In this document: piece by piece, positions 29,139-37,157 of the stretch
Layout of the letters: each line of letters opens with the position of its first letter
Position numbering within the stretch: position 1 is the first letter of the stretch
NCBI RefSeq assembly: GCF_015159745.1
Contig: NZ_JADDOJ010000024.1
Location: 1 to 47,933, forward strand
DNA: 47,933 nucleotides
DNA from: Ramlibacter aquaticus
GTDB lineage: Bacteria > Pseudomonadota > Gammaproteobacteria > Burkholderiales > Burkholderiaceae_C
Direction: 5' to 3'
Program-made: the position numbers and the translations under genes
Notes under the pieces: generated by a model
What the model saw: only the letters and a program-made list of their open reading frames with translations
Databases searched by the model: none
Told to the model about the DNA's origin: nothing

Positions 29139-29687
29139 CTAGCGCGTGCGCGAAGCCCGGTAGCGGCCGGTGGTGCGCTGCGTGAGCTCGACCTGCGAGC
29201 CGATGCGTGCCAGCGAGGCGCCCGCGTGCGCGTGCGTGATGGCGATGCCGAGCGCGTCGGCCGCGTCGGGCCCGGGCACCCCGGGGAGCTGCAGCAGGCG
29301 CCGCACCATCTCCTGCACCTGCGCCTTGGCGGCGCGGCCATGGCCGGCCACGGCGCGCTTGACCTGCACCGCGGTGTACTCGGCCACCGGCAGCTCGCGC
29401 GCCACCAGGGCCGTGAGGCAAGCCCCGCGGGCCTGACCGAGCAGCAGGGTGGACTGCGGGTTGACGTTGACGAACACGATCTCCAGGGCCGCCTCGTCGG
29501 CCTGCCAGCGCGCCTGCAGCTCGCCGATGCCGTCGAACAGGATCTTCAGCCGCGCCGGCAGGTTGCCGCGGTCGGCGGCGGCGGTGCGTATGGTGCCGCT
29601 GGCGACGTAGTGCAGCCGGCTGCCGTCCACGTCCACCACGCCGAAGCCGGTGACCTGCAGGCCGGGGTCGATGCCGAGGATGCGCAT
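29139..29687 (-). CDS. ruvC: Holliday junction resolvase RuvC
   Basis: Endonuclease that resolves Holliday junctions with RuvAB. The 182-residue product begins [16 protein letters not shown] with catalytic Asp7; Glu69 in EIVFVNVNP and the C-terminal [14 protein letters not shown] acidic pair complete the RNase H-type active site. The frame is open upstream, but this Met is the family start. It is convergent with lpxC (18 bases between stops) and lies ten bases downstream of the cdsA-like gene, as the last gene of the minus-strand block. Confidence 0.96.
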   Translation of the reverse strand: MRILGIDPGLQVTGFGVVDVDGSRLHYVASGTIRTAAADRGNLPARLKILFDGIGELQARWQADEAALEIVFVNVNPQSTLLLGQARGACLTALVARELPVAEYTAVQVKRAVAGHGRAAKAQVQEMVRRLLQLPGVPGPDAADALGIAITHAHAGASLARIGSQVELTQRTTGRYRASRTR

Positions 29688-29697
29688 GGGAGGGATC

Positions 29698-30681
29698 CTA
29701 GACGCCGAAGTACCAGCGCACCGAATGGAAGAAGATGGGCGCGGCGAAGCACAGGGCGTCGACCCGGTCCAGCAGCCCGTGGGCGCCGGTGACGTTGCTG
29801 CCCCGGCCCCAGGTGGCGACGCCACGGTCGCGCTTGAGCGCCTTCATGACCAGGTGCCCCAGCGAGCCGGACACGCAGGCGATGAAGGCCATGGCCACCG
29901 CCTGGCCGGGCTTGAAGGGCGTGATGCCCGCCAGCAGGCCGCCCACCAGGCTGCCCAGCAGCGTGGCCAGCAGCCAGCTGGAGACGTTGAAGCTGCTGCT
30001 CACGCCGGGGATGCTGGGCGCGCGCCGCATCCGCCGCGCCAGCAGGTGCTGGGTCACCATGCAGCCCTGCACCACGAACACCAGGAAGAAGACCAGGAAG
30101 GCGCCCTTGCCCTCGTAGCCGCGGAAGCCCAGGAGCAGCAGCGCCGGCACGTGGCTCATGCCGTACACGCAGACCATGATGCCCCACTGCAGCTTGGCGT
30201 TGCGCTCCAGGAAGCGCTGCGTGTCGCCGGCCAGGGCGCTGGCCAGCGGCAGCGCCAGGAACACGTACACCGGGATGAACACGGTGAACAGGTCGAAGTG
30301 GCGCGAGCCGACCAGCCAGAACTGCACCGGCAGCACGACGAAAAAGGCCAGCACCAGGCTGCGGTGGTCGGCCCGCCGCGTGGGCGAGAGCGTGATGAAC
30401 TCGCGCAGCGCGAAGAAGGAGATGAAGGTGAACAGCACCGTGGCGAAGGCGTCCCCGGCGGCCCAGGCCAGCCAGAAGGTGACCACCATCAGCCAGGAGC
30501 GCGAGAGCAGGTCGCGCAGGTCGCCCAGCTCGGCCTGCCAGCGCGGGTCGGCGGCGCGGCCGCGCTCGCGCAGGGACGCCATCACGGCCGCGATGCTGGC
30601 CAGCACCAGCAGGCCGAACACCAGGATGAACAGGGCCGCCACCTGCTGGGCCGGGGTGAGGCTGCGCAGGAACTGGTTCAT
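29698..30681 (-). CDS. Divergent phosphatidate cytidylyltransferase (CdsA family, YnbB-like)
   Basis: Integral membrane protein of 327 residues with about eight helices, matching the CDP-diglyceride synthase family in its second half. The C-terminal signature is altered. The family consensus has a Lys-Asp pair followed by a PGHGG loop; here the segment reads [20 protein letters not shown], then LLDRVDAL. The Lys-Asp pair is lost but the final Asp-Arg-x-Asp is kept. It overlaps plsC by four bases, so it probably acts on phosphatidic acid or a related lipid. It resembles the YnbB-type paralogue rather than the housekeeping cdsA that usually lies near bamA. Activity is uncertain. Confidence 0.8.
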   Translation of the reverse strand: MNQFLRSLTPAQQVAALFILVFGLLVLASIAAVMASLRERGRAADPRWQAELGDLRDLLSRSWLMVVTFWLAWAAGDAFATVLFTFISFFALREFITLSPTRRADHRSLVLAFFVVLPVQFWLVGSRHFDLFTVFIPVYVFLALPLASALAGDTQRFLERNAKLQWGIMVCVYGMSHVPALLLLGFRGYEGKGAFLVFFLVFVVQGCMVTQHLLARRMRRAPSIPGVSSSFNVSSWLLATLLGSLVGGLLAGITPFKPGQAVAMAFIACVSGSLGHLVMKALKRDRGVATWGRGSNVTGAHGLLDRVDALCFAAPIFFHSVRWYFGV

Positions 30682-31298
30682 GCGTCGCGCAGCGCGATCA
30701 CCGCTTCGCGGGCGCGCGCCAGGAAGGCATGCCGGTCCTCGTCCGGCGCGAGCTGCAGGGGCGCGCCGAAGGTCACCGAGCACAGGATGGGCACGGGCAC
30801 GACCTCGCCCTTGGGCATCACGCGCTGGATGTTGGCGATCCAGGCCGGCACCAGCACCACCTGCGGGAAGCGCAGCGCCAGGTTGTAGAGGCCGGCCTTG
30901 AAGGCCTGGGGCTCCTCGGCGTTGCCGCGCGTGCCCTCGGGGAAGAGGATCAGCGAGTCGCCGCGCTCCAGCGCCTCCACCAGCGGCAGCAGCGGGTCCT
31001 CGCCCTCGCGCCGCTCGCGGTCCACGTAGACCGCGTTGAAGACCGCGCTGGTGATCCAGCGGCGCAGCGGGGATTTCGTCCAGTAGTCGCGCGCCGCGAT
31101 CGGCCGGGTGATGGCGCGCAGGTCCTCGGGCAGCGCGGCCCAGATCATGACCAGGTCGCCGTGGCTCTGGTGGTTGGCGAAGTAGATGCGCTGCTCGGCC
31201 TTGGGCGGGCAGCCCAGCCAGCGCGCCTGGGCGCCGGTGAGCACCCGCACCAGCCCGAGCAGGAACAGGCTGGCCAGGCGCGCGGGCAGGCGCTTCAT
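30678..31298 (-). CDS. plsC: 1-acyl-sn-glycerol-3-phosphate acyltransferase family protein
   Basis: Acyltransferase of the PlsC family, 206 residues. The catalytic NHQSHGD motif has His43 and Asp48 in the HxxxxD arrangement, and the substrate-binding motif FPEGTRG is at about 112-118. An N-terminal hydrophobic stretch (about 8-22) suggests membrane association. It is shorter than E. coli PlsC (245 residues). It overlaps both neighbours by four bases (mtgA upstream, the cdsA-like gene downstream), linking phosphatidic acid production with its next step. A second plsC elsewhere in the genome is likely. Confidence 0.88.
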   Translation of the reverse strand: MKRLPARLASLFLLGLVRVLTGAQARWLGCPPKAEQRIYFANHQSHGDLVMIWAALPEDLRAITRPIAARDYWTKSPLRRWITSAVFNAVYVDRERREGEDPLLPLVEALERGDSLILFPEGTRGNAEEPQAFKAGLYNLALRFPQVVLVPAWIANIQRVMPKGEVVPVPILCSVTFGAPLQLAPDEDRHAFLARAREAVIALRDA

Positions 31299-32032
31299 GG
31301 CAGTTCCGCGCCGCCCATGCGGCCCACGATCACGTTGGCCCGGCTGGCCAGGTAGCCCGAGTTGGGCACCTTCTCGAAGTACTTGGGCCGCGGCAGCATC
31401 ACCGCGAGGCGTGCTGCCTCCCAGGCCGTGAGCTGGCTGGCGCTCTTGCGGAAGTAGTGGCGCGCGGCGGCCTCGGCGCCGAACACGCCTTCACCCCATT
31501 CGACGCTGTTCAGGTAGATCTCCAGGATGCGCTCCTTGGAGAGCATGCGCTCCAGGGCGAAGGTGAGCACGATCTCCTGGCCCTTGCGCAGCAGCGTGCG
31601 CTCGCCCGAGAGCAGCAGGTTCTTGGCCAGCTGCTGGGTGATGGTGGAGCCGCCGACGATCTTGGGCGGCCGCGTCGGCGCGCCCGGCCGGGTGCGGGCC
31701 TGCTGTTTCGCCGCCCGCTCCTGGGCCTGCTCGTTCTTCTGCCAGGCCTTCTCCAGCGCCTCCCAGTCCACGCCGTCGTGATTGACGAAACTGTCGTCCT
31801 CCGAGGCGATCACGGCGCGCTTGAGGTTGTCCGAGATGCGCTCGTAGGGCACCCACTGCTGCGACCAGCGCAGCCGGCCGCTGGTGTGGGCGATGCGCCA
31901 GGCTTCCGAGCGCTGGAAGGTGGTGGACTGCGGGGCCAGCGTCGCCGCGAGCGCGATGCGGGCGATGAAGAAGACCTCCAGCAGCGCGCCGGCCAGCAGC
32001 GCGAGCAGCAGCCAGCGCCCCAGGGCCCTCAT
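31295..32032 (-). CDS. mtgA: Monofunctional biosynthetic peptidoglycan transglycosylase
   Basis: GT51 glycosyltransferase that polymerises lipid II, anchored by one N-terminal helix (about 7-30). The 245-residue product has the catalytic Glu in ASEDDSFVNHDG, the GGSTITQQLAKNLLL motif and the second acidic motif EWGEGVFGAEAAARHYF. Compared with the E. coli protein there is an insertion of about 20 charged residues between the first two motifs (KNEQAQERAAKQQ onward), which I recall as common in Burkholderiales. It overlaps aroE and plsC by four bases each. Confidence 0.94.
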   Translation of the reverse strand: MRALGRWLLLALLAGALLEVFFIARIALAATLAPQSTTFQRSEAWRIAHTSGRLRWSQQWVPYERISDNLKRAVIASEDDSFVNHDGVDWEALEKAWQKNEQAQERAAKQQARTRPGAPTRPPKIVGGSTITQQLAKNLLLSGERTLLRKGQEIVLTFALERMLSKERILEIYLNSVEWGEGVFGAEAAARHYFRKSASQLTAWEAARLAVMLPRPKYFEKVPNSGYLASRANVIVGRMGGAELP

Positions 32033-32856
32033 GCCAGCGTGGCCCGCAGCTCGGCGAGCACCTGGGCCGAAGGCGGCCGCACGCCGCGCCAGAACAGGAA
32101 GGCCTCGGCCGCCTGCTCCACCAGCATGCCCAGGCCGTCGCGCGCCACCGCGCCCCGGCTGTGCGCCCAGGCCAGGAAGGGCTGGGCGGCGGGGCCGTAC
32201 ATCAGGTCCACCGCCAGCGCGCCCGGGCGCAGGGCGCCGTCCGGCACGGGGATGCCGGCGCCCGCCAGGCTGGCGGCCGTGGCGTTGATGACCACGTCGA
32301 AGGCACCCGTGATGCCGTCCAGCCCGCAGGCGTGCAGCTGCACGCCGTGGCGCCGTGCCAGGGGCTGGTGCCGTTCCACCAGCAGGGCGGCCTTGCCAGC
32401 GCCGCGGTTGGCCACCAGGACCCGCGCCGGGCCGACCTCCAGCAGGGGGCCCAGCACCCCGGCGCCGGCGCCTCCGGCGCCCACCAGCAGCAGCGTGCGG
32501 CCGGCCAGCGGGGCCTGCGCGTTGACCTGGATGTCGCGCACCAGGCCGACGCCGTCGGTGTTCTCGGCCCGCACCTCGTCGCCCTCGAAGCGCAGGCAGT
32601 TGGCCGCTTCGGCCAGCTTCACACGCTCGCTGGCGTGCGTCGCGAGCGCGGGCACCTCGAACTTGAAGGGCACGGTCACGTTGCAGCCGCGGCCGCCCTC
32701 CTCACGGAAGGCGCGCACGCCCTCGGCGAAGCCGTCCAGCGGGACCAGGCGGCGGGTGTATTCGATCTCTTGCCCGGTGAGGGCGGCGAAGCGGGCATGG
32801 ATCCACGGCGATTTGCTGTGTTCCACGGGGTTGCCCATGACGCAGTAACGGTCCAT
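32029..32856 (-). CDS. aroE: Shikimate dehydrogenase
   Basis: NADPH-dependent reduction of 3-dehydroshikimate to shikimate in aromatic amino acid synthesis. The 275-residue product has the N-terminal MGNPVEHSKSPWIH, catalytic Lys65 in NVTVPFK, Asn-Thr-Asp-Gly in the AENTDGVG segment, the dinucleotide motif LLVGAGGAGAGV and the basic NADP-recognition loop VANRGAGKA. The stop overlaps the mtgA start. The attenuator-controlled DAHP synthase at 44257 feeds the same pathway. Confidence 0.96.
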   Translation of the reverse strand: MDRYCVMGNPVEHSKSPWIHARFAALTGQEIEYTRRLVPLDGFAEGVRAFREEGGRGCNVTVPFKFEVPALATHASERVKLAEAANCLRFEGDEVRAENTDGVGLVRDIQVNAQAPLAGRTLLLVGAGGAGAGVLGPLLEVGPARVLVANRGAGKAALLVERHQPLARRHGVQLHACGLDGITGAFDVVINATAASLAGAGIPVPDGALRPGALAVDLMYGPAAQPFLAWAHSRGAVARDGLGMLVEQAAEAFLFWRGVRPPSAQVLAELRATLA

Positions 32857-32874
32857 GTGGTGTCGCGGGCCCGG

Positions 32875-33744
32875 TCAGTGCTCGGAGAGCCGGGTTTCCA
32901 GCGTGTTGTCGCGTGCGAAGGTGAAGGTCTGGATGAAGGCCAGGCGGTTGTAGCCGTTGCGCGCCAGCCGCGCCTGCACCTTGGGCGGCACCGGGCCGAA
33001 GGGGCCGGCGCTGCGGGCGATGGCCTGGGCGCGACGGTCCAGCGCCGGGATGCCGGAGGAACGCTCGACCACGGTCTCGGTCACTTCGCCGGCGAAGGAC
33101 ACCGTCACCTGCAGCACCAGCTGGCCGTACAGGCGGTGGCCGTTGGCCTCGGGGAAGTTGCGCGTGCCCTTGTCCTCGATGCGGCGGCGCAGGACGTCGT
33201 AATAGATCGCGAACACTTCCTCGCGCGTGGAGGGCGTCACGTAGCGCTTGCGCGGCTTGGCGTTCTCTTCCTGGATGCGGCGCTCGATCTCGGCGATCAG
33301 GCGCAGCTGCTGGCGGCGCTTCTCCTCGAAGGCGGCGCGCTCGGCCGGGCTGTTCACGGCCAGCTCGGGCGGGCGCATGGCCAGCACCTGCTCGCGCTTT
33401 TGCGCCAGCAGCACGGTCTGCTGCTGCAGGAGCTGCTGCTCGGCCTGGCGCTGCACGTCCTCGGCGGCGTCGCCGGCCCGGTTCTGGGCCGACGGCGGCA
33501 GGGGCGAGGTGGCACGGCCGCTGGCGGCGTCGCCACCGCCGGCCAGCGAGGCCTGGGCGATCGCCTGCGCCTTGTCGGCACGCTCGTTGGCGTGCGCGTT
33601 CACCAGGATCACCTCGAGCGGAGTGTCCTCGAACACGCGGTTGAAACCCTGGGGGTCGACGAAGCGGACCACCAGCAGCGCCGCATGCACGGCGATGGAG
33701 ATCCCGAGTGCGACCTGCAGGGTGCTGAACGAACGCAGCTTCAC
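32875..33744 (-). CDS. TonB-like energy transducer protein
   Basis: A 289-residue bitopic protein with an N-terminal membrane helix at about 9-27, a long Gln/Glu/Arg-rich periplasmic linker that is likely coiled coil (about 90-170), and a C-terminal TonB-type domain (GQLVLQVTVSFAGEVTETVVERSSGIPALD). The linker is not the usual Pro-rich spacer of classical TonB, so it may be closer to TolA or to orphan TonB proteins. No exbB/exbD genes are adjacent. A GTG start at 33744 overlapping the ribonuclease stop (GTGA) is the likeliest; no ATG is available before the hydrophobic helix. Confidence 0.8.
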   Translation of the reverse strand: MKLRSFSTLQVALGISIAVHAALLVVRFVDPQGFNRVFEDTPLEVILVNAHANERADKAQAIAQASLAGGGDAASGRATSPLPPSAQNRAGDAAEDVQRQAEQQLLQQQTVLLAQKREQVLAMRPPELAVNSPAERAAFEEKRRQQLRLIAEIERRIQEENAKPRKRYVTPSTREEVFAIYYDVLRRRIEDKGTRNFPEANGHRLYGQLVLQVTVSFAGEVTETVVERSSGIPALDRRAQAIARSAGPFGPVPPKVQARLARNGYNRLAFIQTFTFARDNTLETRLSEH

Positions 33745-35792
33745 GAAGCCGTATTGTCGGGCATGGCGGCGCCGCTGTCGCCGCTTTCCTCCACGTCGAC
33801 CGCGATGGCGATCGGGCCGGCCACGGCCTCCTCCTCGCCCTCGTCCTCGCCGCCCATGTCCTCGGGCGGCGCGTCGATGTGGGCCGTCACGGTGCCGCGC
33901 ACGTCCAGCGTGAGCAGGTCCACCTCGCCCAGCTTCACCCGCACCCGGGCGCCGCGCGGCAGCTGCTCGCCCCCCATCACCGGCAGCACCAGCGGCAGGG
34001 TGTCGGCGCGCACCAGGCCCTCGCGGAACATCGCGCCCTCGAGCTCGGTGAGGCCTTCCTGCTGCAGGTAGCGCAGGGTCCAGAAGCGCTCCATGGTCGC
34101 CTGGTGGCCGTTGTAGGCGGAATACGCCGCGTCGAAGCCGGAAATGATGGAGAACAGTTCCGCGTCCTTGGGCTTGAAGGGCGCCGCCAGGGCGGCGGTG
34201 CGGCCGTGGCGGCAGGCCGCGATCACCTGCCACTGGTTGACCAGGTCGGTGTAGCGGCGCAGCGGGGAGGTGGTCCAGGCGTAGCACTTCACGCCGATGC
34301 CGGCGTGCGGCTGCGCCTTGGTGCCCATGCGCACCTTCACGCCCGGCGCCAGGCTGGCCTGGCTGCGGTAGATGCCGGGCACGCCCAGCTCGGCCAGCCA
34401 GGCGCCCCAGGTGCTGTTGGCCAGGATCATGGCCTCGGCCACGATCAGGTCCAGCGGCGCGCCACGCTTGCGCACCGTGATCTCCACCGTCTCGTCGCCG
34501 CTGGGCACCTGGCCGTCGGCGCCGGCGAGGCGGAAGTTGTAATCGGGGCGGTTGAAGGTCTCCGGCTTGCCGCGCACGACTTCGCGCTGCGCCTTCAGGT
34601 GGCGTGCCAGGCGGTGCAGGAAGCCCAGCGCCGGCCGGATGCCGGTCAGCGCCGGATGCCCGTCCGGGCCTTCGCCGCCCAGCCAGGGCTCGCTCACGAT
34701 GGTGTCCAGCTGGTCGTGGCGCAGGTTGTGGCGGATCGGCACGCGCTCCAGCCGCGTCTCGCTGCCGCGGATCTCCAGCGTGGCTTCGTCCAGGGTCACG
34801 TACAGCGAGACGGCCGGGCACTCGCGCCCGTCCTGCAGGGTGTAGGCCTGCACCACCTCGTCGGGCAGCATGGTGACCTTGTAGCCGGGCATGTAGACCG
34901 TGGACAGGCGCTGCCGCGCGAGCTGGTCCAGCGGGGTGCCGGGCGCGATGGCCAGGCCGGGCGCGGCGATGTGGATGCCCACCACCACCTGGCCGCTGCC
35001 CAGCCCCTGCACCGAGAGCGCGTCGTCGATCTCGGTGGTGCTGGAGTCGTCGATGGAGAAGGCGTCCACCGCCGTCGCCACCGGCAGCTCGTCGCGGATC
35101 GCCGGTGCCTGCAGCGCGGGAAAGCCCGTGCCCTTGGGAAAGTTCTCGAACAGGAAGCGCTGCCAGTGGAACTGGTAGGGCGAGGTGATCGCACCCGCGG
35201 CCTTGAGCAGGTCCAGCGGCGCGGTGTGCGTGGCGCGCGAGGCCTCGACCACGGCCTTGTACTCGGGCGCGTTCTTGTCCGGCTTGAAGAGGATGCGGAA
35301 CAGCTGCTCGCGCACCGGCGCCGGACAGCGGCCCTGCGCCAGCTCACCCGCCCATTCGCTGATCATGGCCAGCAGCTGCTTCTTCTTCTCGATCGCCGCC
35401 AGGGCCTGTTGCACGATCTCGGCCGGCGCCTTGCGAAAGCGCCCCTTACCGGCGCGGCGGAAGTAGTGCGGCGCCTCGAACAGGCGCAGCAGCATGGCGG
35501 CCTGCTCCTGCAGGCTGGCGCTGGCGCTGAAGTAGTCGCGCGCCAGCTCGGCGAAGCCGAACTCCTGCTCCGGAGCGAACTCCCAGGCCAGTTCCAGTTC
35601 GATGCCTTCGGCCAGCGCCTGCGCCTGGGCCATGAACTCGGCCGGCGAGGGCTTCTCGAAACGCAGCAGCAGGTGCGCGGCCTTGACCTTCACCCGCTTG
35701 CCGCTGGCGACCTCCACCTGGGCGGAAGCCTCGGCTTCGGCGATGACGCGGCCGGCGTGGAATTTCCCGGCTTCTTCGAACAGGACAAACAT
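33741..35792 (-). CDS. RNB-domain (RNase II-type) exoribonuclease
   Basis: A 683-residue hydrolytic 3'-5' exoribonuclease. The N-terminal 180 residues are helical and specific to this subfamily. The RNB domain starts near 240 with the metal site SIDDSSTTEIDDALS, in which one of the four RNase II aspartates is replaced by Glu, as in the Zam-like group. TSPLRRYTDLVNQWQ holds the conserved Arg cluster near the catalytic centre. A C-terminal S1-like domain and a Glu/Asp-rich tail follow. It differs from the longer RNase R. I chose the ATG at 35792 because MFVLFEEAGKFHAGRVI looks like a domain start; upstream frame is unconserved. Confidence 0.88.
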   Translation of the reverse strand: MFVLFEEAGKFHAGRVIAEAEASAQVEVASGKRVKVKAAHLLLRFEKPSPAEFMAQAQALAEGIELELAWEFAPEQEFGFAELARDYFSASASLQEQAAMLLRLFEAPHYFRRAGKGRFRKAPAEIVQQALAAIEKKKQLLAMISEWAGELAQGRCPAPVREQLFRILFKPDKNAPEYKAVVEASRATHTAPLDLLKAAGAITSPYQFHWQRFLFENFPKGTGFPALQAPAIRDELPVATAVDAFSIDDSSTTEIDDALSVQGLGSGQVVVGIHIAAPGLAIAPGTPLDQLARQRLSTVYMPGYKVTMLPDEVVQAYTLQDGRECPAVSLYVTLDEATLEIRGSETRLERVPIRHNLRHDQLDTIVSEPWLGGEGPDGHPALTGIRPALGFLHRLARHLKAQREVVRGKPETFNRPDYNFRLAGADGQVPSGDETVEITVRKRGAPLDLIVAEAMILANSTWGAWLAELGVPGIYRSQASLAPGVKVRMGTKAQPHAGIGVKCYAWTTSPLRRYTDLVNQWQVIAACRHGRTAALAAPFKPKDAELFSIISGFDAAYSAYNGHQATMERFWTLRYLQQEGLTELEGAMFREGLVRADTLPLVLPVMGGEQLPRGARVRVKLGEVDLLTLDVRGTVTAHIDAPPEDMGGEDEGEEEAVAGPIAIAVDVEESGDSGAAMPDNTAS

Positions 35793-35845
35793 GGCCGGGA
35801 TTGTCCCATGCGGCCCAGGCCGGCCCGCCGTGGCCGGGCAGGGCC

Positions 35846-36445
35846 TCAGCCCAGGCCGAAGAAGTCCATCACCCCGGCGATGTGGCGCTCGAAATCCGAG
35901 AGCGCGTGGTCGCTGCCGGGCAGGATGCACAGCTGGGCGCCGGCATAGCGTGCCGCCATTTCGCGCCAGTCCAGCAGTTCGTCGCCCTGGGCGATGAGCG
36001 CGAAATAATTCCGCGGCTGGGCCAGCCGGGGTGGGTGCATGGCCCGCAGCTCGTCCACGAACTGCGGCTGGAAGTAGAAGCGCTGCGTGGGGTCGTGCCA
36101 GGCCGTCTGCTCGCCGATGTGGCGCGCCAGGTCGCGCGCCGGTTCCACCGCCGGGTTCAGCACCGCGCAGCGCGCGCCACGCGCCTCGGCCACGCAGGTG
36201 GCGTAGAAGCCGCCCAGCGAGGAGCCGATCACGCCCTGGGTGCCTGACGGCCAGTCCTGCGTGCCTTCCAGCAGCAGCGCCAGGGCCTCGCGCGGCGAGG
36301 GTGGCAGCTGGGGGCACCACCAGTGCACGCCCGGATGCCGCGCCGCAACCCAGGCCGCCACCTGGCGCGCCTTGGCCGACTGCGGCGAGGAACGGAAGCC
36401 GTGCAGGTAGAGCAGGTGGGTGGTGCGGGCGCCAGGCAGGTCCAT
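35846..36445 (-). CDS. YqiA/YcfP-type alpha/beta-hydrolase
   Basis: A 199-residue small alpha/beta-hydrolase resembling E. coli YqiA esterase. The oxyanion-side motif LLYLHGFRSSPQSAKA is at about 11-26, nucleophile Ser76 is in GSSLGGF, the acidic residue is probably Asp in AQGDELLDW, and the histidine is in GSDHALSDF. Its substrate is unknown. It is the first gene of the minus-strand block and has a TAGCAT hexamer six bases before its ATG. It is divergent from a LuxR-type regulator gene, with 91 bases between the starts. Confidence 0.85.
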   Translation of the reverse strand: MDLPGARTTHLLYLHGFRSSPQSAKARQVAAWVAARHPGVHWWCPQLPPSPREALALLLEGTQDWPSGTQGVIGSSLGGFYATCVAEARGARCAVLNPAVEPARDLARHIGEQTAWHDPTQRFYFQPQFVDELRAMHPPRLAQPRNYFALIAQGDELLDWREMAARYAGAQLCILPGSDHALSDFERHIAGVMDFFGLG

Positions 36446-36451
36446 GGCCGC

Positions 36452-36457
36452 ATGCTA
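36452..36457 (-). promoter_or_regulatory. -10 element of the yqiA-like gene, leaderless spacing
   Basis: On the minus strand TAGCAT is followed by six bases and the ATG at 36445. The C5-AAAT-G5 palindrome lies directly upstream, between this -10 and where a -35 would be, so a bound regulator would repress. Confidence 0.55.
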
Positions 36458-36481
36458 CTTCCCCCAAATGGGGGCTACTTC
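36454..36481. promoter_or_regulatory. Candidate operator: C5-AAAT-G5 palindrome with flanking direct repeats
   Basis: CCCCCAAATGGGGG (36461-36474) is a palindrome with 5-bp arms. GCTACTTC occurs at 36454-36461 and again at 36474-36481, exactly 20 bases apart. The site lies between the divergent starts of the yqiA-like gene and the LuxR-type regulator, about 50 bases upstream of the regulator's -10. The regulator itself is the obvious candidate to bind. Confidence 0.5.
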
Positions 36482-36523
36482 ACAGGCCGGCCGGGGTGGC
36501 CCCCGCAGCCCTGGGGGCGGCCC

Positions 36524-36529
36524 AATACT
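36524..36529 (+). promoter_or_regulatory. -10 element of the LuxR-type regulator
   Basis: AATACT ends seven bases before the GTG start at 36537, again implying a leaderless or very short-leader transcript. Confidence 0.45.
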
Positions 36530-36536
36530 GCGGCCT

Positions 36537-37157
36537 GTGTTCTCCCTGCTCGTCTGCGATCCCCACTTCCCGGCCCGCGCCGCAGTCCGCCTGATGGCGC
36601 GCCAGGCCCTGCCCACCTGCGCGGTCGACGAGGTGGGCGACCTTCCCGCCCTGCTGGCCGCCCTGGGCAGCGGGCGGCCCTACGCGCTGCTCTGCCTGGA
36701 GCCGGGCCTGGCCCCACTGGGTGCCGCCGCGCTGGTCGCCCAGGTGCGCGCACTGCGCCCCGACGTGCCGGTGCTGCTGCTGGCGGCGGACGAAAGCCCG
36801 GCCGTGGCGGCGGCGGCCCTGCAGGCGGGCGCGCTGGCCTACCTGCGCAAGAGCGGCCCCGAGGAGGCGCTGTTCCTGGCCCTGCGCGATGCCATGGCGG
36901 GCCGCAGCCACCTGGCCGTGGGCCGGCGCGACGCGGCCCCCCGCGCCCGGGCGCCGCTGGGCATGTCGCCGCGCCAGGCCGAGGTGCTGCGCTGCCTCAT
37001 GCGCGGCCTCACGGCCAAGCAGATCGCGCGGGCCCTGGGCATCTCGGAAGGCACGGTCAAGACGCACACGGTGGCGGTCTTCCAGGCCCTCAACGTCAAC
37101 TCGCGCACCCAGGCCGTGGTCGAGGCCTACCGCAGGGGCATCCCGGCGGAATCCTGA
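36537..37157 (+). CDS. LuxR-family regulator with a receiver lacking the phospho-acceptor Asp
   Basis: A 206-residue NarL/LuxR-type regulator. The N-terminal receiver-like domain keeps Asp8 and Lys105 (YLRKS), but where the phospho-acceptor Asp should stand the sequence reads LLCLEPG, putting Cys53 at that position. The C-terminal HTH domain is intact at about 143-200 (MSPRQAEVLRCLMRGLTAKQIARALGISEG is its core region). The GTG start gives MFSLLVCDPHFPAR; upstream in-frame codons run through the operator and are unlikely to be translated. It is convergent with, and overlaps by 31 bases, the hybrid kinase gene. It may respond to a ligand or partner protein instead of phosphate. Confidence 0.85.
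   Translation: MFSLLVCDPHFPARAAVRLMARQALPTCAVDEVGDLPALLAALGSGRPYALLCLEPGLAPLGAAALVAQVRALRPDVPVLLLAADESPAVAAAALQAGALAYLRKSGPEEALFLALRDAMAGRSHLAVGRRDAAPRARAPLGMSPRQAEVLRCLMRGLTAKQIARALGISEGTVKTHTVAVFQALNVNSRTQAVVEAYRRGIPAES

Noticed and set aside
31295..32032. Charged insertion in MtgA as a novelty
   Set aside because: The insertion lies between conserved motifs and, as far as I recall, is typical of Burkholderiales MtgA proteins.
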